From: Sulfobacillus benefaciens
GTDB taxonomy: Bacteria > Bacillota > Sulfobacillia > Sulfobacillales > Sulfobacillaceae
Assembly: GCA_003023695.1 (NCBI GenBank)
Contig: PXYW01000032.1
Span: forward strand, 1-32,677
Direction: 5' to 3'
DNA: 32,677 bases
Shown here: piece after piece, positions 8,396-17,844 of the stretch
Numbering within the stretch: the stretch's first letter is position 1
How the letters are laid out: the number at the start of each line of letters is the position of its first letter
The notes under the pieces: generated by a model
What the model was told of the DNA's origin: nothing
Database searches by the model: none
Seen by the model: only the letters and a program-made list of their open reading frames with translations
Program-made: the position numbers and the translations under genes

Positions 8396-9181
8396 ATGGA
8401 TAAAACTCCCCAGCTTCCCATTACCCCCATGGCACTGGATCTGTGGTATGAGGGACCGAGTTTTGTGGTCGCGGACAAACCGCCAGGGATGGCGGTTCAT
8501 CCCGACCGACCCGACGGGGAGGACACCTTGGTCAACGGATTGCTACAATCGAACCGTTGGCTGGCAGAAATGGAAACGAGCCATACTCCCGGTGTGATTC
8601 ACCGACTCATGGCACAAGACCGCGGGTTAGTCTTAGTCGCCAAGTCCGAGGACATGGCCGAGGCGCTACGCGGACTGTACCGCGAGCAAGCCATTACGTT
8701 TTCCTATCGTGTGCGGGTGTCTAAAGAGGTCAGGCCTGTAGCAACGGCACTGGTGACCGTCTTTGACCATCAAGTCTATGACGATCTTGCGGTGTGGGAT
8801 ATCGACAGCCCGCTCGGCGATACCGAGCAATTGCGGAATGAGTGGTTTGGGGAGGTCAACCCAGACGCGTATTTCGTGGCCTACCGGATGGACATTCCGG
8901 CGCCGCGCACGCACATTCAGGTGGGATTGGGCGAGCGTCTTGGGCTTCCCGCCATCGACCTCTACACCGTCCCGACGTGAAGCGTGTGCAATGGGACGAA
9001 GGCGTTGCTTTCGTCAAATGGTTTTGCCTATCGCGACCACACCCTAGACAACGACGTTACCATCGAGGAAATGCGTCGGCTGCGCGGGCACGAGCGGGGC
9101 ATTCCCGTGATTCTGATGAACGGTGTAGTCTCCGTGGGATTTGATCGACATCGATTAAAACACTCTCTGGGCCTGTATTAA
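8396..9181 (+). CDS. RluA-like domain fused to a selenocysteine glutaredoxin-like domain (UGA at codon 195, UxxC)
   Basis: Read through its single in-frame UGA (8978-8980), this is a 261-residue protein starting at the ATG at 8396 behind AGAAGGAGA. Residues about 15-190 resemble RluA/RluD pseudouridine synthases: VVADKPPGMAVHP, then VIHRLMAQDRGLVLVAK, then RTHIQVGL. The catalytic Asp of HRLDxxTSG is Met here, so synthase activity is unlikely. Residues about 188-261 are glutaredoxin-like: IDLYTVPT-U-SVC, NGTKALLSSNGFAYRDH, the cis-Pro loop GIPVILMNG, and VGFDRHRLKHSL. The UGA takes the place of the first Cys of CxxC, giving Sec195-Ser-Val-Cys198. A hairpin fitting SECIS follows. Ordinary calling would give two ORFs, 8396-8980 and 8984-9181. 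It is probably an operon partner of the CoADR-like gene, perhaps passing electrons to or from it; that is inference. Confidence 0.85.
8995..9015 (+). promoter_or_regulatory. Candidate bacterial SECIS element of the RluA-Grx fusion
   Basis: Stem GACGAAGGC (8995-9003) pairs with GCTTTCGTC (9007-9015) over 9 bp including one G-U, closed by the triloop GTT (9004-9006). The loop starts 23 nt after the UGA at 8978-8980 with G first and U second. Spacing and loop G fit the bacterial SECIS pattern and parallel the hairpin in the preceding gene. The fold was found by eye. Confidence 0.62.
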
Positions 9182-9635
9182 GCCTAGAGCACTATTCTTT
9201 AGCGCTTAGACATGCCACGCGTGAGCGCTACCGTATGGACGGCTTCGCCAAGACGCTTGGCGTTGCCATTGCGTGTGGCGTGTGCGATGCTTCTGAATGC
9301 GGTCTTTTAGCACGGGGACCAGATCGCAACTCTAGCCGTCGGAGGTGCCCAAAGGCTTAGCCACGCCTCCGCCGAGCGTCCGTTCGGTGACTTTGGCGGA
9401 AGACAGATGCCGCAAGTCCTTCGCGTTGACTGTTTTTGCGGGTAGGGTGACCTGCGGATCGTTCGCCGGAACTGCCAGCCACCAGCTGGTCTAACCCCCT
9501 AATTCTAGACAGATCGTTGATCGCTGGACCCGGAGCCTCTCGGGGCATGATATTGCGAGGCAAGGCCAAAAGGTTACAGGCCAAGCGTTCCAGCCTATCA
9601 TGCCCCGTTCTCCGCCTCCAGCGAGACCCTAGCTC
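9182..9635. other. Stretch without a supported gene
   Basis: About 450 bp between the fusion gene and a decayed transposase. A short plus-strand frame (about 9196-9360) reads ALRHATRERYRMDGFAKTLG and then loses coherence. It has no start or recognisable family and may be a relic. No terminator with a U-run was seen after 9181. Confidence 0.35.
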
Positions 9636-10512
9636 AGACCCGTCGTGGCTTCGTATTGTCCATGGGTGATAAGGGGCTTAATAGCAGCAGTCGGGTCGCT
9701 TCCCCATCCTTCCACAAATTCCGGATGTCGATGATGGGTTTAATCCAATAATCATCCCATAGGTTTTCGATCAATGCCGTGGCATCGTAGCCCCGATCGG
9801 CGCTCAACACACGGGCCGATTGCCACGCTAACGGATGTTTTTCGTGCAGTTGCCGCAGTAAGGTCGGCGCTTCCGTAATGTCGGCCGTGGAGGCCTTCGT
9901 GACCGTCCAAGCCACCGGCAACTCGTAGGTGGCATCGACGAGGAGATGGATCTTAATATCCAAACCAGGCGACGACCTTTTCCCACGCTTTTCCTTTCCT
10001 GCCAACGCCGCGGTAGGTCTTCTTGCCCCAGTCGGCGTCCGTGTCGCGACGCCCGTCTGGCGTCGTTTCGGCGGATCCGTGTTTCGCAAACGATGCCATC
10101 GCTTTACTATCAATCGCCAAGCGCTCGCCAAAGACGGGCAAGCACTGGGAGAGGGCCTCGATGATCTGATGAATCATCGCCTCGAGCACGTCTTGGTGTC
10201 GGAGCAGCTGCTGCAAAAAGCGGGTAAACGCCCAGGCGGAGGGTGCCCGTCCCCCCAACCCGACCAGCTCGCGCAACTGCCCGTTCCGGTGAAGTTCCCA
10301 CCGGAGACTCCCGATGGACCACCTTGGCGAGTATGGCGTTCCACATCGCGTGCACGGGATAATCATTGCGCCTGCGTCCGCGGGGGAGTGTCTAAAATCC
10401 GCATCAACGGTGCATCGGGAATGGTGTCGAGTACCCACTGGAGGCGCTCCAAATCGCCCAGCGGTTGAACCGCTTCCCAGGAAAACAACTGCATCTGTGG
10501 TATAATCGCCAT
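9636..10512 (-). pseudogene. Decayed DDE transposase (IS4/IS1182-like group)
   Basis: Minus-strand transposase broken by several frameshifts. The N-terminus begins at the ATG at 10512 (MAIIPQMQLFSWEAVQPLGD). Continuing pieces lie in other frames: NGQLRELVGLGGRAPSAWAF, then ERLAIDSKAMASFAKHG carrying the first catalytic-type Asp (IDSKA), then GRRDTDADWGKKTYRG, HLLVDATYELPVAWTVTKAS and VLSADRGYDA (second Asp). The frame ends after IDIRNLWKDGEATRL with an unrelated tail, so the C-terminus with the catalytic Glu region is missing or rewritten. It is not expected to be functional. It marks this side of the operon as a site of past insertion. Confidence 0.85.
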
Positions 10513-11039
10513 GCGGGCACGCTCCTTCAAAATTGATGGGGTTATTACCTCAATTTTACCAGAGCAGGCCCACGTTTTGGTGTTTTTATGCCATTTTCTC
10601 CCGATCCATCCCGCGGGGGTCAAATGCGACCATCGCAGCCAAACAGCCCCTCGCACGGCGCAGGATTCCGTGCAAAATTGGGGTAAAGTTTTTTCAGCCC
10701 ACGCTTCAATCCCAATCACCATGCGATCTCTAGCACAACGCAAAAAGCTCTTTGGGGATATATATTCCTGGCCAGGAGTCACACCGGGTGGATGGTGGTC
10801 TACCAGGGGTCTTCGCGAGGTAAACCCGCCACCGGAGGGAACCTGCTGTCGAGACCCTTGCCTCGGAATCGGGGGAACCCTTTCTCCCGTCAGCCTTTAA
10901 GATATTACCTAGTTATTCGCAACCCAGGATGATAGTATCAGGGAAATCAAGATTTTCTGTCGAAGAGATGGTGTGTAGCCCATTCTCTGAACAAGGAGGG
11001 CCCTCATGATCCAATTGAAGTCCCACCCTAAACGGCGGA
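10513..11039. other. Stretch without a supported gene between two element relics
   Basis: About 530 bp. The first 80 bases are the leader of the decayed transposase and may include its terminal sequence. The rest has only short unsupported ORFs. I see no clear inverted repeats that would define the element ends. Confidence 0.35.
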
Positions 11040-11147
11040 GTTTTACGGCGCATCCGAATAAATGAGCCGTTGACACCCAACCCAGCGGAGCAAGATCTGT
11101 TCCGGTGCAGGACTGGGATATAGGCGAAATTTGTACCCATTAAGCAT
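11040..11147 (-). pseudogene. TnpB (IS200/IS605-type OrfB) N-terminal remnant
   Basis: From the ATG at 11147 the minus strand reads MLNGYKFRLYPSPAPEQILL and then RWVGCQRLIYSDA before breaking off. MLNGYxFRLYPSPAQxxxL is the N-terminal signature shared with two other TnpB copies in this window (14068 and 19023). Only about 35 residues remain. The leader and left-end hairpin of the element are still present upstream, to 11304. Confidence 0.75.
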
Positions 11148-11260
11148 CGCGGAACTCTCCTATGAACAGATGTTCTAATGTCAGTATAGCATACAAATTC
11201 GCTTTCTCGTGTAACGCACACCGAAATCGACAGACACCTCTTGCGCCCTATCGAGCGTAC

Positions 11261-11304
11261 CCACTTAACCCCCTCCCAACTTCGCCTGGGAAGGGGTTAA
11301 GTGG
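11261..11304. repeat. Long subterminal hairpin of the TnpB-type element
   Basis: CCACTTAACCCC (11261-11272) pairs with GGGGTTAAGTGG (11293-11304), with an inner CCCA/TGGG pair and an ACTTCGCC loop. A related but degraded hairpin lies at the same relative place upstream of the TnpB remnant at 19023 (about 19140-19180). Subterminal palindromes of this kind are the sites TnpA binds in IS200/IS605 elements. Confidence 0.6.
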
Positions 11305-11394
11305 AAAATTGTGTTCAAAAAACATAGCGTCACGAGATATTGACAGGTAACGCATAGAGTAATAGTTTGTATATACTAAAGGTTGGTGTTGACC

Positions 11395-11862
11395 ATGGAT
11401 TCGCTTAGTGCAAAAGATGCAACGGATAAGCTCGTGTCTATTCAACATCTTTTTCGGATTATGATGGAACGTAGACCACGCGGCCCCGAACGCCGACTCA
11501 CACGTCTCCAACGTTTCTTCCTGGTCACCATTGCGCGTCAAGGTCCGCTCACCATGTCAGACCTGGCGCATCTCTTGGATGTAGGGCAAACCACGATCAG
11601 CCAATTTGTGGGAACCTTAGAATCCCAGGGATGGATTACTCGCACCTTTGATCCTTTGGATCGCCGACGCCATTTGGTAGCCATTACGGAGGCAGGCCAG
11701 CAACTGGTCCACAACATTAAAAGGCATCAGCATCGCTATGTCGAACGCATTTTAGAACAACTGAGCGCACAAGAACGGGCTCAGTTAGTAGGCATTGCTG
11801 AACATGTCGCGGCCATTTTGGCTGATGCACCGGAATTTCTGAAGGAGGACTCAGGACAATGA
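11395..11862 (+). CDS. MarR-family transcriptional regulator
   Basis: Winged-helix repressor of 155 residues. The ATG at 11395 is preferred over the TTG at 11383; AAAGG at 11378-11382 is a modest ribosome site. The DNA-binding part reads LTRLQRFFLVTIARQGPLTM followed by SDLAHLLDVGQTTISQFVGT, and the wing contains FDPLDRRRHLVAITEAG. Its stop overlaps the next start (ATGA), so it is the first gene of an operon with the ABC exporter and probably autoregulates it in response to an exported compound. The A+T-rich leader at 11362-11380 (TAGT...ACTA) could hold its operator. Confidence 0.92.
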   Translation: MDSLSAKDATDKLVSIQHLFRIMMERRPRGPERRLTRLQRFFLVTIARQGPLTMSDLAHLLDVGQTTISQFVGTLESQGWITRTFDPLDRRRHLVAITEAGQQLVHNIKRHQHRYVERILEQLSAQERAQLVGIAEHVAAILADAPEFLKEDSGQ

Positions 11863-12602
11863 ATGGTGATGTCGGTATTCCCCTGATCCAAACGCACCAA
11901 CTACAACGCAATTATGGGCGAGGTGATGCTACAGTAGCAGGATTGGCCGGAATCGACCTGGCAATTCACCGCGGTGAAATGGTCGCATTGATGGGGCCCT
12001 CTGGGAGCGGCAAGTCCACGCTGATGCAGATCCTCGGATTATTAGACCGACCCACTTCCGGCAATTATCGGTTGTCGGGATCCGATATCAGTACCCTGAG
12101 TGGATCCCAGCAAGCCGAATTGCGTGGGCGTCGGATCGGGTTTGTTTTTCAAGGCATCCATTTGCTGCCACGTCTCAGCGCCATCCAAAACGTGGAGTTG
12201 CCCATGGTTTATGCACGTTTTTCTGCCTCCGAACGGAAGGCACTGGCCAGACAAAGCCTCGCCCGAGTCGGGCTGAGCCATTTGGCCAATCGTCGCCCCA
12301 CCCAGCTGTCAGGAGGACAAGCGCAACGCATTGCGATTGCGCGTGCGGTGGCCCCAGGACCCGACTTGCTTTTGGCAGACGAACCAACCGGTGCCTTAGA
12401 CCGAGCTTCTGGGCGCGCAGTACTCGCCTTGTTTCAGCACTTGAATGCCGACTTAGGACTGACCATTGTGCTGGTTACCCATGATTCCTTTGTCGGGCGT
12501 CACGCCCAACGCATCGTCGAACTGGAAGACGGCAGAATTGTCGCAGACCACCTGGTAGAAGACAGAATACCACCTGAACAGCTCATGGAGGTCGATGTAT
12601 GA
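11859..12602 (+). CDS. MacB/LolD-type ABC transporter ATP-binding protein
   Basis: Cytoplasmic ATPase of 247 residues that drives the FtsX-like permease encoded next. Walker [11 protein letters not shown]-loop [13 protein letters not shown], signature [14 protein letters not shown], Walker [13 protein letters not shown] and switch His LVTHD are all present, so it should be active. It overlaps marR and the permease gene by 4 nt on each side (ATGA), indicating coupled translation of the three genes. MacB-type systems of Gram-positives export peptides or antibiotics; the substrate here is unknown. Confidence 0.93.
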   Translation: MNGDVGIPLIQTHQLQRNYGRGDATVAGLAGIDLAIHRGEMVALMGPSGSGKSTLMQILGLLDRPTSGNYRLSGSDISTLSGSQQAELRGRRIGFVFQGIHLLPRLSAIQNVELPMVYARFSASERKALARQSLARVGLSHLANRRPTQLSGGQAQRIAIARAVAPGPDLLLADEPTGALDRASGRAVLALFQHLNADLGLTIVLVTHDSFVGRHAQRIVELEDGRIVADHLVEDRIPPEQLMEVDV

Positions 12603-13804
12603 ACGCGTTCACGATCGCCCTAGATTCTATCTGGGCTCATAGACTGCGCAGCGCGCTGACCGCTTTAGGAATTGTGATCGGTGTGTTTGCGGTGGTGACC
12701 CTGACTTCTTTAGGCAGTGGCGTGAAATCTTATGTAACCGGACAGTTTTCATCGTTCGGTGCCACGCTCATCACGATTTCGCCGTCTTTACCCAGTGCAC
12801 ATGACAAAATCGCTCATCATCCCTTTGGAGGTGGCCCCAAACAGAACTTTGGCAATATTCCCAGCACCTTAACGCTCGGCGACGCCACTGCGATTAACGC
12901 ATTGCACTCCCCTGCCATTGCTCATGTCGCTCCGGTGGTGCTCTTGCCAATAACGGTCTCGACCAGCAGCGTCGGGTCCTCTGGCATCTCTGCCACCGGA
13001 ACCACCGATCAATATTTTAGTGCAGAGCAACTCACCTTTTTGCACGGCACCTTTGACGACCACGGAGTCGTGTTAGGCGCATCAGCCGCACACACCTTAT
13101 TCCCCCGGGTCAAAAATCCCATCGGTCAAACCCTTTATCTTGGGCGATCCGCGCTAACCGTAACCGGGGTCTTGAGTTCTGCATCAGGACTTTTAAGCAA
13201 AGCCGCCAATGCCTCGGTCTTTGTTCCTATTACTACCGGACTACAGATCGCGCACTTGCACACCATCTCCGAGATTATTGTGCAAGCGTCTGGCAACAGC
13301 CAAGTCAACACGGCAGACAACGCCCTCACCACAGTCTTAAGTCGACGGCATCCTTCAGGAGACTTTTCTGTCACCAAAGATACTCAAATATTAACCACCA
13401 TCAACAACACGCTCGCGACTATCACCACGTTCTTAAGCGGTCTCGCGGCCATTTCCTTGTTGGTTGGCGGCATCGGCATTATGAACATTATGCTCGTCAC
13501 AGTCACGGAACGTTTTCGTGAGATCGGGATTAGAAAAGCCCTGGGTGCACGCGATAGCGATATACTCCTTCAATTTTTAACCGAATCGGTCTTGCTATCT
13601 CTCCTGGGTGGAACCATCGGCATCGTTTTATCGGCCATCGCAAGCGGAGTGATTGGTCAATTGGCGGGGTTCTCAGCAGGGCTGACGATTACTGCGGTGG
13701 CGCTAGCCGTTGGGTTTTCCCTGTTCGTTGGCATGGTGTTTGGCGTAATACCGGCTCTACGTGCCGCGCGACTGATGCCTGCCGAAGCCTTGCGTACCGA
13801 ATAG
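12599..13804 (+). CDS. MacB-like ABC transporter permease (FtsX family)
   Basis: Membrane subunit of 401 residues. The N-terminal amphipathic segment and helix 1 (ALTALGIVIGVFAVVTLTSL) carry the MacB signature. An extracytoplasmic MacB_PCD domain of about 210 residues follows, and then three C-terminal helices of the FtsX domain (SLLVGGIGIMNIMLVTVTER, followed by FREIGIRKALGARDSDIL, a family hallmark). It is complete. It forms the marR-ABC-permease operon; a 7-bp inverted repeat GTATACG/CGTATAC lies about 50 nt after the stop. Confidence 0.92.
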   Translation: MNAFTIALDSIWAHRLRSALTALGIVIGVFAVVTLTSLGSGVKSYVTGQFSSFGATLITISPSLPSAHDKIAHHPFGGGPKQNFGNIPSTLTLGDATAINALHSPAIAHVAPVVLLPITVSTSSVGSSGISATGTTDQYFSAEQLTFLHGTFDDHGVVLGASAAHTLFPRVKNPIGQTLYLGRSALTVTGVLSSASGLLSKAANASVFVPITTGLQIAHLHTISEIIVQASGNSQVNTADNALTTVLSRRHPSGDFSVTKDTQILTTINNTLATITTFLSGLAAISLLVGGIGIMNIMLVTVTERFREIGIRKALGARDSDILLQFLTESVLLSLLGGTIGIVLSAIASGVIGQLAGFSAGLTITAVALAVGFSLFVGMVFGVIPALRAARLMPAEALRTE

Positions 13805-14067
13805 CCTCTGTCTGCCGCGATCCAAGAGATGGCCCTCGTCCCTTCTAAGTATACGATCTATTTTTCTGTGGAATTCCGTATACACGGCCTCCGGGAAGGG
13901 TATTACATGCAAGATGACTGCTAATGTCCCGCGAAGGGGGTACATTGGCGAACGAAACCACAGGGGGCGGTGGCCGTTTGGCCGCTTAATTTTGCGTATT
14001 GCTGGGCTTTGTCGTGAGGAAATGGGTAAACTGAAAAGAAACGGTTGTTCGCTGCAGGGGATGCGCC
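13805..14067. other. Intergenic stretch before tnpB relic
   Basis: About 260 bp. It contains the inverted repeat GTATACG (13849-13855) and CGTATAC (13877-13883), and then the leader of the decayed tnpB. No gene is supported. Confidence 0.35.
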
Positions 14068-15603
14068 TTGCTGAACGGCTATCGGTTTCGCCTGTATCCG
14101 AGTCCCGCGCAGGCCCAGATCTTGGCTGTCAGCGCCTCATCTGTAATGCCAAAGTGCAAGAAGACCGCTACTACCGTCGCTTTCAGCGGCACATGGTCGG
14201 CACCGTCGGGATGGAGGTCGCGGTCGATCAACAGTATCGTCGCTTCATTACCGAACGCACCGCGTTTTTGCGGCAGGTGCCCTCACAGATTTTGTGCGAT
14301 GGGGCCGTGAAGTTTCGCCAGGCCTATCAGCGGTTTTTTAAAAAACTCGGGGGACGCCCGAAACTCAAAAAGAAATCGGGACGGCAGGCGGTCTGGCTGA
14401 CCCAGGAACTGTTTCAGTTTCTTCCGGTGACGGACGCCGTCACCGGGTATCACCTGCCGGTCGGGACCGCAACCTGTCCCGTTGGGAAGATCCCGTATAC
14501 CGCGCATCGCCCGCGGTACCCTCCTCGATTCATATTATCGTAAAAGGCGGCCACTGAGCGCATCGCCGAAGACTTGCGGCATCTGTCTGTCTCAACTCGC
14601 CAAGCGCACGCTGGGTGGGGATCAGGGCGTGGTCAAGCCGTTTGTTGGCGCTAATGCTATTTGTCATCATTTCGGCTCACTCGGGTGTCACCCGATTCGC
14701 GGCACCGGAGCACGAACAAATCAGGGGACAATAGCCCGATGGGCTGAAGAAATTCGCGTTTGACGGACGGCCAAAACACACGGCCAACGCCAAACGCGAA
14801 TGACAAGGGTAAGACGGCATCGGGTGCCGACCCTCTTCCTCAAACCACCAATAGCGATGGCAACATCATTAGTCAAACCGATGACAAAAAGAATTAGCCA
14901 AAACAGCCCGTTGATGACTTCCGACGGCCAATCCTTTGATCTCCTCCCCGTGCAGACAAAACGGATCCAGAAGACGCACCGCCAACGCCAGCGGCGATCT
15001 GGGCCAGAGATACCTGGCCGTGACTACATTCAGAGGGTGCGTTCAAGCCTTCAGTCGAAAGACGCTCCCAATGCCAAACGGCGGTGACGCCAATTGACGG
15101 TTCGAGAGAGACAGTTTAAGGTAGACGTGAACCGCCACATTGCCAAAGCTTGTGGGACATGGCTACCTGATCGGCATGGGGGATTTACCCATATCCGGGA
15201 GCGAACCCGCCAAAGGTGCTAAGAATCGCCGCAAGCAATGCCAGTAGGCCTTTGCCGAACTGGGTTCGTTTGTCTCTTACAAGGCCTGGCTTGCCTGGGG
15301 CTTTGCGATCAAGATCGATGCCGACGACACGTCTAAAGGCTGCCCGAGCTGCGGCCACATGCCAGATCAGAACCAAACCCCGGTAAGGGGCGAATCTTCT
15401 GGCAAAAGATTGGGGCTACCCTCCATGCCGATCTGGTGGGTGATCGTAATATCACCATGAGAACGCTTCTTATCCGGCAGGACTAGATGACCATGGGGCT
15501 CTTGTCAGCAACCTCCGATGGGTCGGACATCGAAGCCAAATCGAGAAGGCTGAACCGCTTTCGCGAATGGCGATGGAATGCAGCCCCAAGCAGCGTCCTT
15601 TAG
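14068..15603 (+). pseudogene. Decayed tnpB (IS605 OrfB family RNA-guided nuclease)
   Basis: Plus-strand TnpB pieces spread over three frames. The N-terminus at 14068 reads LNGYRFRLYPSPAQAQIL. In another frame follows FLRQVPSQILCDGAVKFRQA and YQRFFKKLGGRPKLKKKSG. The RuvC I region appears as GDQGVVKPFVGAN near 14620, then FDLLPVQTKRIQKTHRQRQR (14940), AFAELGSFVSYKAWLAWG (15247), the zinc-finger half CPSCGHMPDQNQ (15341) and HADLVGDRNITMRTLLIRQD (15430). Frameshifts and stops make it non-functional. It shares its N-terminal signature with the relics at 11147 and 19023. Confidence 0.85.
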
Positions 15604-15637
15604 AGCGAGGTAGTTGACGTGTGAATAAAGGAGGAAA

Positions 15638-16126
15638 ATGACTTTGCAATGTCTGGATTGCTACTACCCTACTGATGAGCAAGCAACCTTTTGCTCCCGT
15701 TGTGGATCAAGACTCCGTGGCGTTCGCTTTCGCGGTCTTGCAAAGCCCGTGCGCGTGGTTTGCCCGCTCATGGCGGCATTGGTAACCATCGAACCCTGGA
15801 TTTTAGTCGGTTTGGGCAACCAAAGAACCCCATGGACGCTCTATCATGTGAGTGGTCTATCATGGGGATGGCTGTTCTTAGTGGTATCGGTGGGGCTTTT
15901 AAGCGGATATGATCTCCGGGGCTCCATCACCTGGTGGATTCGCCGAACATGGCAGTTTTTAGCTATCGCCACGTTTTCAACGAGTATCGCGGTTTTTGCA
16001 GCGATCCACATGGCCCACGCCGTATCGCATATCTTGCAAGCCCCGAGCCCGGTTCATCTGGCATATGGATTTTGGATATTTGTGATTGTGTCTGCCATAT
16101 GGGCCATGGTAGCCTTTATACAATAG
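15638..16126 (+). CDS. Zinc-ribbon membrane protein of unknown function
   Basis: 162 residues, ATG at 15638 behind AAAGGAGG. The N-terminus has a small zinc ribbon: CLDC at residues 5-8 and CSRC at 19-22, 10 residues apart. About four hydrophobic helices follow (ALVTIEPWILVGLG, WGWLFLVVSVGLLSG, FLAIATFSTSIAVFAAIHMA, YGFWIFVIVSAIWAMVAFI). Zinc-ribbon membrane proteins are common in Firmicutes without a defined role. It stands alone between a tnpB relic and a convergent gene. Confidence 0.8.
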   Translation: MTLQCLDCYYPTDEQATFCSRCGSRLRGVRFRGLAKPVRVVCPLMAALVTIEPWILVGLGNQRTPWTLYHVSGLSWGWLFLVVSVGLLSGYDLRGSITWWIRRTWQFLAIATFSTSIAVFAAIHMAHAVSHILQAPSPVHLAYGFWIFVIVSAIWAMVAFIQ

Positions 16127-16387
16127 TGTGCTCCACAAGCGAGTGCGTCTTTTTTCACACGAGAATTGTCCTAAAGACAACGTCACATACCACTACGCCT
16201 TCCAGGTAATAAATTCCCCTATGAGGAGAGAGGAAAGAAGCCTAATGCCGAATCTTGTAGACCTTCCCCGTGTACGTTGACCATAAGTTTATGTGGAGAA
16301 GGCATACTTGTTCAACGACTAGCCATGTTATCCAATCTGCGCACCTGTCATTTCTTCCCTGGATTAAGCACAAACGCGTCCGACTTG

Positions 16388-17536
16388 CTAGCGACCCATG
16401 GTCGGAAGATGCCCACGAACGCGGCGGTCCCGAGTGCTGTGAACCCAGGCGACGAGACCGAGCAATCCGGGCATCCCAGCCATGGCGGCCCATCCCGCAG
16501 GAATCAACACGTGGTGCGCCAACCAGCCATTGATCGTGGCATTGGGAATGAGCAACACACCGCCCACAATGCTGGTCCCAAGGAACAGCGAGGCGTAAGG
16601 CAGGGTCCGCGTATCCGCGTTTAGCCCAAACACCGGAGCTGCTGATCGAAGACCGTGCACACGTACACTGGTAAATCCCGCCACGGCGATGGTCCACAGC
16701 ATCAGCGCTACTAATCCGATTTTGTCCACCCAAAATCCTGACACCGACATGATGCGCAAAAGACTCACAACCGGCCATCGCATCTGCGACACATAGACCG
16801 GTCCAAACGTCGCTAACAGTACGGCATACAGCCCCATCAACCACCCGAGGACACCCACAAACGCCCCATAGGTAACCCATTCCGCACGGCGACGTTGCAC
16901 GGGATCAATCTCCGGATACAGGGTCACCAGTAATGGGATACCGAAAAAGAGGATCGTCATCTGTTCTGCGGCGTGCGCCACGGAGAGCCACGACCGGGGA
17001 ATGGTCGGCATCAAGAGCACGGGATGGCGCACCGAAAGACTGGCAAACCCTGCCGTAAGGATCACTAGCCCGATCACCGGAAAGATTCCGCCTTGCAACG
17101 TCCGCGCTAAGCTTGCCGTCCCGGACCATCCCATATACACAGCAGTCCCCACAAGGGCTCCCACAATCACGCCACGGGGGGTCTGAGGCAAAAAGTATGT
17201 CTGGATAATGAAGCTAAATTCCGCGACCCCAACAGTCGTCACAGCCCAGTGATAGAGCCACACCAGCCCACTGAGCGCCAAACCACAGGAGCGTCCCAGC
17301 AGGCGTGGACTCAACGCCCACAGGGACATCGTGGGAAACCGACGCTGCACTTGCACGGTAGCCCATAGCATGCCCCCAAAGATCACGCCATCCACGGCCA
17401 CGGCCCAGAGACCCGCCCGTCCAGCAGTCTCGGCAACTTCTCGAGGAAAGGCAAAGAGTCCGCTGACAAAATAGCCAGCCGTTACGAACAAGGCCCATTG
17501 CGATGCGGATAACGGAGTGCAGTGCCGTCGGCGCAT
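16388..17536 (-). CDS. GerAB/ArcD/ProY-family spore germination permease
   Basis: Integral membrane protein of 382 residues with about 10 helices, in the amino acid-polyamine-organocation superfamily. The N-terminus reads ASQWALFVTAGYFVSGLFAF and then PREVAETAGRAGLWAV, a hallmark of the GerAB branch, whose members form the nutrient-sensing channel of the spore germinant receptor. The start at 17536 follows AAAGGGGGA. No gerAA or gerAC partner is adjacent, so it is an orphan B subunit or has become a transporter. It suggests that the host forms spores. Confidence 0.82.
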   Translation of the reverse strand: MRRRHCTPLSASQWALFVTAGYFVSGLFAFPREVAETAGRAGLWAVAVDGVIFGGMLWATVQVQRRFPTMSLWALSPRLLGRSCGLALSGLVWLYHWAVTTVGVAEFSFIIQTYFLPQTPRGVIVGALVGTAVYMGWSGTASLARTLQGGIFPVIGLVILTAGFASLSVRHPVLLMPTIPRSWLSVAHAAEQMTILFFGIPLLVTLYPEIDPVQRRRAEWVTYGAFVGVLGWLMGLYAVLLATFGPVYVSQMRWPVVSLLRIMSVSGFWVDKIGLVALMLWTIAVAGFTSVRVHGLRSAAPVFGLNADTRTLPYASLFLGTSIVGGVLLIPNATINGWLAHHVLIPAGWAAMAGMPGLLGLVAWVHSTRDRRVRGHLPTMGR

Positions 17537-17844
17537 CGGTCGTAATCCCCCTTTGATCCTTTTCCTCCATTGTGCCCTGGGACGGCGTAGTTATCCCAAC
17601 CTTGTGGTGCGCCTTTGTCTGACGACAACAATGGGTACGCTTGAATTTCCCCGGTCTGAAGGCCGTAGATTCTGGGGGAACCACCGTGGCTGCGTCGACG
17701 GATTATAAAAGACCCCCCTAAAGTTCCCGCTACCTCCGCTGGCCCATACTCGTGCAACAAGTATCAAATCCAGTCATGGAAGCGTCGGGGTCTTGAGGGA
17801 AATGGGCGAATAGATCGCGATGATCCCCGTAGCATGGCCATTTT
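17537..17844. other. Intergenic stretch
   Basis: About 300 bp between the downstream end of the GT51 gene and the start of the GerAB-like gene, both on the minus strand. It should hold the promoter of the latter. No gene or clear terminator was recognised. Confidence 0.35.

Noticed and set aside
7523..8500. 325-codon minus-strand ORF.
   Set aside because: Shadow of the CoADR-like gene and its 3' spacer, with no family resemblance.
16242..16880. 212-codon minus-strand ORF overlapping the GerAB-like gene.
   Set aside because: Out-of-frame shadow of the GerAB-like reading, which has the membrane helices and family motif.
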